In this document: positions 6,636 to 10,703 of the stretch, piece after piece | How positions within the stretch are numbered: position 1 is the stretch's first letter | Layout of the letters: every line of letters begins with the position of its first letter | From: Candidatus Pelagibacter sp. | Lineage (GTDB): Bacteria > Pseudomonadota > Alphaproteobacteria > Pelagibacterales > Pelagibacteraceae | Reading direction: 5' to 3' | Assembly (NCBI GenBank): GCA_002692325.1 | Contig: NZJU01000045.1 | Coordinates: forward strand, 1,975-12,677 | DNA length: 10,703 nt | Translations under genes and position numbers: made by a program | Notes under the pieces: generated by a model | What the model was told of the DNA's origin: nothing | Seen by the model: only the letters and a program-made list of their open reading frames with translations | Databases searched by the model: none

Positions 6636-6665
6636 ATTATATTATGGTTCTGATTAAAACTCCAA
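6636..6665 (-). promoter_or_regulatory. Candidate promoter for the carbonic anhydrase-like/lyase operon
   Basis: On the minus strand a perfect TATAAT (6636-6641) follows TTGGAG (6660-6665) with an 18-base spacer. The -35 lies inside the divergent peroxiredoxin-like gene. The -10 ends ten bases before the ATG at 6625, so the leader would be only about 3-4 bases. The -10 boxes of the two divergent promoters are one base apart on opposite strands. Confidence 0.5.
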
Positions 6666-7198
6666 TATGCAATTTCGGTGAAAAGCCACAACCTTTTAGC
6701 TTAAAAGGAGTAGATAATAAAATTTACAAACTTGATGACTGTTTAGGGAATAATGGAACAATTATTATGTTCATTTGTAATCACTGTCCATATGTAAAAG
6801 CAATAATTTCAGATATTGTAAAAGATACTAACCGGCTTAAAAACTTTGGTATCAGCTCAGTGGCGATAATGTCTAATGATACTAAAAACTACCCCGAAGA
6901 TTCATTTGAAAAAATGAGAGAATTTTCAAAAGTTAACAATTTTAATTTTCCTTATGTAATTGATGAAACACAAGAGGTAGCAAAAAAATATGGAGCAGTT
7001 TGTACCCCTGATTTTTTTGGATATAATGGTAAGAAAGAGCTTCAGTATAGAGGTCGAATGAGGGAGCTTAAAAATTTAAAACCGGTTAATAATAATGAGA
7101 CTGATTTATTTAAAAGTATGAAACTTGTTTCTGAAACTGGTAAAGGTCCAGAAAACCAAATTCCGAGCATGGGATGTAATATCAAATGGTTTAATTAA
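6644..7198 (+). CDS. Peroxiredoxin-like/thioredoxin-fold protein with CNHC motif (PRX-like 1 type)
   Basis: The 184 residues match the thioredoxin-fold 'PRX-like 1' group, cytoplasmic proteins related to AhpC/TSA peroxiredoxins and to TlpA/ResA. The redox motif is 'CNHCPYVKA' (C45 and C48), directly after the strand 'TIIMFI'. Other family marks are 'FSLKGVDNKIYKL' (18-30), 'VAIMSND' (73-79), 'YGAVCTPDFFGYN' with C120 (116-128), and the typical ending 'PSMGCNIKWF' with C178 (174-183). The spacing is CxxC, so a thiol-disulfide reductase role is as likely as peroxidase activity; the family is poorly characterised. There is no signal peptide. The ATG at 6644 is 18 bases from the divergent carbonic-anhydrase-like start. 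The stop overlaps the GT4 start (TAATG), so the two are translated from one message, although no functional link to glycosylation is evident. Confidence 0.9.
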   Translation: MVLIKTPICNFGEKPQPFSLKGVDNKIYKLDDCLGNNGTIIMFICNHCPYVKAIISDIVKDTNRLKNFGISSVAIMSNDTKNYPEDSFEKMREFSKVNNFNFPYVIDETQEVAKKYGAVCTPDFFGYNGKKELQYRGRMRELKNLKPVNNNETDLFKSMKLVSETGKGPENQIPSMGCNIKWFN

Positions 7199-8289
7199 TG
7201 TTTGTGATATCGACAAGAAATTTTCCTCCAGATGTAGGAGGTATTCAGATTTTGATGGAAGGTCTGAGTAATGCATTACTAGAACACGGTCCTGTTAAAG
7301 TATTTGCTGACCAATTTGAAAATTCAGATAATTATGACAAAAATTCAAATTTAAATATTGAGAGGATTTCAGGATTAAAAATTTTTAGAAAATATAGAAA
7401 AGCGAATGTAATTAACAATTTTATTCAAGGAAACAATGTAAGAGCCTCATTTTTTGATCATTGGAAAAGTATTGAGAATATAGATGATAAAGTATTAGCA
7501 AAAAGCAAGTCATTTTGTTTAATTCACTCTAAAGAGATAAATCACCCTCTTGGATCCTTTTTAAACAAAAGGATGTTAAAAGCACTAAACAAGTCAAGCT
7601 ACGTGATAGCAAATTCAAATTTTACTAAAAGTCTTGCAAAAACACTCGGAGTCAACGATAGCAAAATTAAAGTAATTCACCCTGGAAGTAATTATCCAAT
7701 ACAAATAAAAGATGAATATATCAATCAAGCTAAAGATATTTATGATGGCGCCTTTCCAAAAATAATTACTGTTGCAAGGCTGGATAAAAGAAAAAATCAC
7801 CAAAATATTCTTATGACTATTAAAAACTTGAAAACTAAATTTCCAAAAATTAAATATATTTCTGTTGGAGATGGAGAAGAAAAAGATAGATTAGAAGAAT
7901 TAAGAGACGAACTAGGATTACAGAATGATGCATTATTTGTTCTTAAATCTGATGAGCAACTAAAAGTAGCCTTAATTAGTGAAGCAGATTTATTTTTGAT
8001 GCCTTCTGTGATTTACAAAAAATCTGTTGAAGGTTTTGGTATTTCATTTATAGAGGCAGCAAGTTATGGTAAAGGATCAATTGGTGGTGTCGCAGGGGGT
8101 GAGTCCGATGCAATTAAAAATAGTGAAACCGGTTATTTATGTAATGGAAATGATTTAAATGCTATCTACAATAAAATCATAAACTTTTTCGAAAATGATA
8201 ATTATAAAACTTTTGGTAAAAATGCTTTAGAATTCTCAAAAAATTTTAAATGGCGCAACATTATAAAAAAATACATAGAGTTAATTTAA
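7198..8289 (+). CDS. Glycosyltransferase family 4 protein
   Basis: The 363 residues have the two-domain GT-B layout of retaining GT4 enzymes, which transfer sugars from nucleotide donors during LPS, capsule or exopolysaccharide synthesis at the inner face of the cytoplasmic membrane. The N-terminal domain begins 'RNFPPDVGGIQ' (7-17), the acceptor-side glycine loop. The linker has 'VIANSNFTKSLA' (136-147) and 'HPGSNYP' (161-167). The donor domain has 'VARLDKRKNHQNIL' (192-205), with R194 and K199 as likely diphosphate contacts, then 'SVGDGEEKDRLEEL' (222-235) and the EX7E motif from E278 to E286 in 'EGFGISFIE'. All key residues are present. Donor and acceptor are not predictable. It starts in the upstream stop codon (TAATG) and ends in a 9-base convergent overlap with the GT9 gene. 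Confidence 0.92.
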   Translation: MFVISTRNFPPDVGGIQILMEGLSNALLEHGPVKVFADQFENSDNYDKNSNLNIERISGLKIFRKYRKANVINNFIQGNNVRASFFDHWKSIENIDDKVLAKSKSFCLIHSKEINHPLGSFLNKRMLKALNKSSYVIANSNFTKSLAKTLGVNDSKIKVIHPGSNYPIQIKDEYINQAKDIYDGAFPKIITVARLDKRKNHQNILMTIKNLKTKFPKIKYISVGDGEEKDRLEELRDELGLQNDALFVLKSDEQLKVALISEADLFLMPSVIYKKSVEGFGISFIEAASYGKGSIGGVAGGESDAIKNSETGYLCNGNDLNAIYNKIINFFENDNYKTFGKNALEFSKNFKWRNIIKKYIELI

Positions 8290-9213
8290 TTTTTTGTTAA
8301 TTTCATTCATTACTGTTTCAGACGTTAATTGATTAAGATCATTGACTTTAATTACCTCAAAATTCGTATTACCAATGCTCACTTTCTCAGGAGTGGTATG
8401 ACTTCCGAATAAAACTAAACCATTTTTTTTTAAATGTGAGCATATATGAGCTGGTCCTGTATCATTTGAAATAATAAACTTAGATTTATTTATCAAACTT
8501 ATCAATGTAACAATATCAATTGGCTTGTTTTCATTTAAAACCACTTTACTGTTGAGTTTAGAGGCTTCTAATATTTCTCCAGGTCCTGGAGCTACTAAAA
8601 CAGAGTACTTATTGTTGTAATATTGTTTTATTTTATTAACTAAATCTTTGAAATGAGGCCATTTTTTTTTTAAATGTTTTTTTGAGCAAAATGGAAAAAT
8701 CAATATAAACTCACCATTAGTATATTTCTTTAATAATTTTGAAATATCATAATTTGCCCAAGATAAATCAATAGAGTTTAAAAAATTAGTTTCAATTCCA
8801 GACTTATTTAATTGAATTTTCATTCTTGATAACACTCCCGCTTTATCAAAATCACTTTTTTTTTGACCTACATCTAAAGCTTCTTTTGTCGATGACCATA
8901 TTGCCTTTTTTAGTAAAAACTTTCTGTAAAAGTAAGTCCTATTCGAATTTTGAAGATCAAATACATGAGAAAAATTATAACTTTCAAGTAATCTTTTGAT
9001 TTTTAATAGATAAAAAATATTCCATCTGGGTAGTCTATCATCTCCAATTACGCCGTCTACATAAGGGCATGAAGACATAAAAAAACTATAAGCAGTTGAA
9101 GTTAACAGAAGAACTTTTTTATTTGGGTTTGCTAATTTGATATCTTTAATAGCCCCATTAGCTTGTATCAAGTCACCTAAAGACCCATGTTTGATAATTA
9201 ATATGTTTGACAT
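8281..9213 (-). CDS. Glycosyltransferase family 9 (heptosyltransferase-type) protein
   Basis: The family includes ADP-heptose:LPS heptosyltransferases, which build the LPS inner core at the cytoplasmic face of the inner membrane. The 310 residues begin 'ILIIKHGSLGDLIQANGAI' (4-22), the conserved GxLGD acceptor loop. 'HVFDLQNSNRT' (83-93) is the middle-strand signature, and the donor domain has 'LIFPFCSKKHLKKKWP' (171-186). The hallmark 'ISNDTGPAHICSHL' (248-261) is followed by 'LFGSHTTPEKV' (268-278). I chose ATG 9213 (MSNILIIKHG) over the in-frame ATG 9252, because the upstream 13 residues are outside the family and cover the promoter-like region. The gene contains three homopolymers of nine to ten A (8423-8431, 8662-8671 and 8856-8864). 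Heptose as donor is inferred from the family only. Confidence 0.9.
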   Translation of the reverse strand: MSNILIIKHGSLGDLIQANGAIKDIKLANPNKKVLLLTSTAYSFFMSSCPYVDGVIGDDRLPRWNIFYLLKIKRLLESYNFSHVFDLQNSNRTYFYRKFLLKKAIWSSTKEALDVGQKKSDFDKAGVLSRMKIQLNKSGIETNFLNSIDLSWANYDISKLLKKYTNGEFILIFPFCSKKHLKKKWPHFKDLVNKIKQYYNNKYSVLVAPGPGEILEASKLNSKVVLNENKPIDIVTLISLINKSKFIISNDTGPAHICSHLKKNGLVLFGSHTTPEKVSIGNTNFEVIKVNDLNQLTSETVMNEINKKLN

Positions 9214-9234
9214 TATGTATACTGCATATATTAA
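9207..9234 (+). promoter_or_regulatory. Candidate promoter for the DUF6165 gene
   Basis: A perfect -35 hexamer TTGACA (9207-9212) overlaps the divergent GT9 start codon. It is followed after 16 bases by TATTAA (9229-9234), which matches four of six positions. The predicted leader would be about 18 bases, without a Shine-Dalgarno sequence. The -10 overlaps that of the opposing GT9 promoter. Confidence 0.4.
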
Positions 9235-9252
9235 ATACTCTAATAAAGTCAA
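9225..9252 (-). promoter_or_regulatory. Candidate promoter for the GT9 gene
   Basis: On the minus strand TTGACT (9247-9252, five of six to consensus) and TATATG (9225-9230, four of six) are 16 bases apart. The -10 ends 11 bases before the chosen ATG at 9213, giving a leader of about 4 bases. This supports the start at 9213 over 9252, because the latter would lie upstream of the transcription start. Confidence 0.45.
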
Positions 9253-9258
9253 AATATT

Positions 9259-9654
9259 ATGAATGATAATTTAGACAAAATATTGGCTGAAATTTCCGCA
9301 GGTGAATTAATCGACAAGATTTCAATTCTTGAAATTAAGAAAGAAAAAATCAAAAATAAGGAAAAACTTACTGAAATAGAGAAAGAATTAAAGTCTTTAA
9401 CTGGAACTTATGAACAAAAAATTAAGTCAAGTGAAAAATTAGAAAATCTAAGTAATAAATTAAAAGAAATTAATTTAAAGCTTTGGAATATCGAGGATGA
9501 AAAAAGAGAAGCAGAAAAAGAAAAAAAATTTGATAGCACTTTCGTTGAACTGGCTAGAAATGTTTATAAATTCAATGATGAAAGGGCTGAAATAAAATTA
9601 AGAATTAACAAACTTCTTGGATCTAACATTAAAGAAGTGAAATCTTACAAATAA
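9259..9654 (+). CDS. DUF6165 family coiled-coil protein
   Basis: This is a 131-residue soluble protein with no signal peptide or membrane segment. I recognise it as a DUF6165 member from two blocks. The N-terminal block is 'ISAGELIDKISILEIKKEKI' (12-31). The C-terminal block runs from 'LWNIED' (75-80) through 'FVELARNVYKFNDERAEIK' (95-113) to the ending 'KEVKSYK'. Between them (about 25-90) lies a Lys/Glu-rich heptad-like stretch predicted to form coiled coil. The family has no known biochemical function. From memory, homologues are often found beside GT9 or TPR genes in glycan clusters. Here it diverges from a GT9 gene with an intertwined promoter region, consistent with a role in surface polysaccharide assembly, which is inference. 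Its stop directly abuts the stop of the convergent amidase gene. Confidence 0.82.
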   Translation: MNDNLDKILAEISAGELIDKISILEIKKEKIKNKEKLTEIEKELKSLTGTYEQKIKSSEKLENLSNKLKEINLKLWNIEDEKREAEKEKKFDSTFVELARNVYKFNDERAEIKLRINKLLGSNIKEVKSYK

Positions 9655-10452
9655 TTAATCATAATTTAAACTTGGAATTTTTTTTCTGAGTTTTATGGGT
9701 AAATTTGGATCAACATTAGCAGTAATAGTTCCCTCTTTTTTTTTCAACTCCTTTAAAATTTTTCCATCTGGGGAAACTATTAAGGAATGTCCAAAAGTTT
9801 TTCTACTATTATAATGTTTTCCACCTTGGGCTGGGGCAAATACATAACAAAAATTCTCAATAGCTCTGGCCTTCAGTAAAGAGTGCCAATGTTTTTTTCC
9901 AGTTGTTTCTGTGAAAGCTGATGGTACAGTTAAGAATATTGATCCTGCTTTAGATAATTTTCTATAATGATTTGGAAATCTTAAGTCATAACAAATGCTA
10001 AAGCCTAATCTGCCCCAGGGTAATTTATAAGATTTTATTTTTTTTCCTGCAGAAAAACTTTTGGACTCAAAATATTTTTCCTTCTTACTTAAAGTGACAT
10101 CGTACATGTTAATTTTATCATAAAAAGATTTTATTTTGCCTCTTTTATCTACAAGAATAGATCTATTGACCAATTTATTTCGTGACACTTTAATAATTAA
10201 CGATCCAATTAAAATCCATTTTTTGTACTTCTTAGCAAGTTTTTTAATTCCATTTAAATAAATATCTTTTTTCATTGAGGTGCAAACTTTGAGAAGTTCA
10301 TTTTTGTTATGAGAAAAATGTGAGGAAACTTCTGGAGTTATTATAAAATCTGTTTTTTGTTTTATAGCTTTATTTATAAGCATTGTCGTCCTATTAAGAT
10401 TATATTGAATATTATTGTTTGATTTTAATTGAATGCAAGAAACACGAAACAT
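9655..10452 (-). CDS. Carbon-nitrogen hydrolase (nitrilase superfamily amidase)
   Basis: The 265 residues have the alpha-beta-beta-alpha fold and Glu-Lys-Cys triad of the nitrilase superfamily: E41 in 'ITPEVSS', K113 in 'YDKINMYDV' and C154 in 'ICYDLRFP'. The 'KIxMYDV' and 'CYDLRFP' signatures place it in the Nit1/Nit2 branch. Members there include deaminated-glutathione amidase and omega-amidase, which clean up aberrant keto-amide metabolites in the cytoplasm. 'SAFTETTGKKHWHSLLKARAIEN' covers the conserved helix after the active site. 'PAQGGKHYNSRKTFGHSLIVSP' (about 207-228) covers the strand with the conserved G-H-S. Length is normal. The start overlaps the stop of the upstream spermidine-synthase-like gene by one base (TAATG), so they form one operon. 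Exact substrate is undetermined. Confidence 0.9.
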   Translation of the reverse strand: MFRVSCIQLKSNNNIQYNLNRTTMLINKAIKQKTDFIITPEVSSHFSHNKNELLKVCTSMKKDIYLNGIKKLAKKYKKWILIGSLIIKVSRNKLVNRSILVDKRGKIKSFYDKINMYDVTLSKKEKYFESKSFSAGKKIKSYKLPWGRLGFSICYDLRFPNHYRKLSKAGSIFLTVPSAFTETTGKKHWHSLLKARAIENFCYVFAPAQGGKHYNSRKTFGHSLIVSPDGKILKELKKKEGTITANVDPNLPIKLRKKIPSLNYD

Positions 10453-10703
10453 TACTTCATTATAGATGAAGCAAAATTCCAGTTACAGTCAAAACTTGGG
10501 ATGTAAGCTCCTGATAATCTGACATTTCCGAAGCTTTTAGACAAAACTTTACACCAATTATCTACTTGTTTCGTTTTTTTGTCATAACTTCCAACTTGTG
10601 CAGTAATTACTCCACCTTTTTTAAGAATTCTTTTTAATCCTTTCATGTTTTTTCTAGCTAAATCAATACAATATTGATCGTCATTTAAATCAACAAAGAT
10701 TTT
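10452..10703 (-). CDS. Spermidine/thermospermine synthase-like protein, C-terminal fragment
   Basis: The frame is open to the window edge, giving the last 83 residues; the ATG at 10646 is internal. The visible part fits the end of the Rossmann-like aminopropyltransferase fold. 'KIFVDLND' corresponds to the strand carrying the family's 'D(L/S)xDP'. 'LKRILKKGGVITAQVGS' matches 'LKPGGVxxxQAGS', and 'AYIPSFDCNWNFASSIM' matches the C-terminal 'xxVPSFxxxWGFxxAS' of spermidine and thermospermine (ACL5-type) synthases. Those enzymes transfer an aminopropyl group from decarboxylated S-adenosylmethionine to a polyamine in the cytoplasm. The catalytic Asp and the dcSAM-binding loop lie mostly outside the window, so an unrelated SAM-dependent methyltransferase of the same fold is not fully excluded. 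It is cotranscribed with the nitrilase-like amidase downstream. Confidence 0.72.
   Translation of the reverse strand, partial: KIFVDLNDDQYCIDLARKNMKGLKRILKKGGVITAQVGSYDKKTKQVDNWCKVLSKSFGNVRLSGAYIPSFDCNWNFASSIMK

Noticed and set aside
6626..6691. N-terminal extension of the carbonic-anhydrase-like protein from the ATG at 6691
   Set aside because: The 22 extra residues lie outside the family, overlap the divergent gene and cover its own promoter-like sequence; the ATG at 6625 fits better.
9214..9252. N-terminal extension of the GT9 protein from the ATG at 9252
   Set aside because: GT9 proteins begin close to the ILIIKxGSLGD strand, and the extension spans the promoter region.
1..10703. CRISPR array, IS element, tRNA or other RNA gene, toxin-antitoxin or defence system
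   Set aside because: No spaced direct repeats, transposase motifs, tRNA-like folds or defence-protein motifs were seen, and only about 107 bases are non-coding.
1..10703. Reassigned TGA codon, because no gene ends in TGA
   Set aside because: All proteins read cleanly with the standard code and Trp is encoded by TGG at conserved sites. Fifteen genes in an AT-rich genome can lack TGA stops by preference alone.

Overview
The window looks like a piece of a small, streamlined, very AT-rich alphaproteobacterial genome, of the kind found in marine SAR11-like or similar oligotrophic lineages. That placement is inferred from three things: the protein families (an alphaproteobacterial-type RpoZ, DusA, an AlgC-like phosphohexomutase, DUF6165), the strong A/T bias with many A/T homopolymers, and extreme compaction. 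By my coordinates only about 107 of 10,703 bases (about 1%) lie outside genes. Stop codons are TAA in 13 of 15 genes, TAG in two and TGA in none. I see no tRNA, rRNA, insertion sequence, CRISPR array or phage gene, and there is no gene-free stretch longer than 45 bases.

Layout. (1) Positions 1-306 (+) hold the C-terminus of a phosphomannomutase/phosphoglucomutase, tail-to-tail with a minus-strand operon. In transcription order that operon is rpoZ (omega subunit with a long acidic tail), dusA (tRNA dihydrouridine synthase) and a TauE/SafE-type exporter. A recognisable sigma70-like promoter sits just before rpoZ. (2) Positions 2663-5355 hold an MFS transporter (-) whose start codon abuts, with zero spacing, the start codon of a plus-strand 3-hydroxyacid dehydrogenase. 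A flavin-binding PNPOx-like protein follows with a 1-base overlap. This looks like an uptake and oxidation/reduction module for a small organic acid. (3) Positions 5344-6625 (-) hold a gamma-class carbonic-anhydrase-like hexapeptide protein followed by a secreted polysaccharide lyase whose start overlaps it. (4) Positions 6644-8289 (+) hold a peroxiredoxin-like protein with a CNHC motif, coupled by TAATG to a GT4 glycosyltransferase. (5) Positions 8281-9213 (-) hold a GT9 (heptosyltransferase-type) glycosyltransferase, divergent from a small coiled-coil DUF6165 protein (+). (6) Positions 9655-10703 (-) hold a nitrilase-superfamily amidase preceded by the C-terminus of a spermidine/thermospermine-synthase-like protein.

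How the genes fit together. The phosphohexomutase, GT4, GT9, DUF6165 protein and secreted lyase all plausibly act on cell-surface glycan (sugar-nucleotide supply, sugar transfer, and trimming or release), though they do not form one operon. The rest is core housekeeping (rpoZ, dusA) or small-molecule metabolism and transport. I found no obvious defence system or other large novel machine. The more interesting points are the promoter and start architecture (divergent pairs 0, 18 and 45 bases apart, with -10-like boxes only about 9-11 bases from the start codons, suggesting leaderless or nearly leaderless mRNAs), the tailed RpoZ, the lyase, and the uncharacterised DUF6165 beside GT9.
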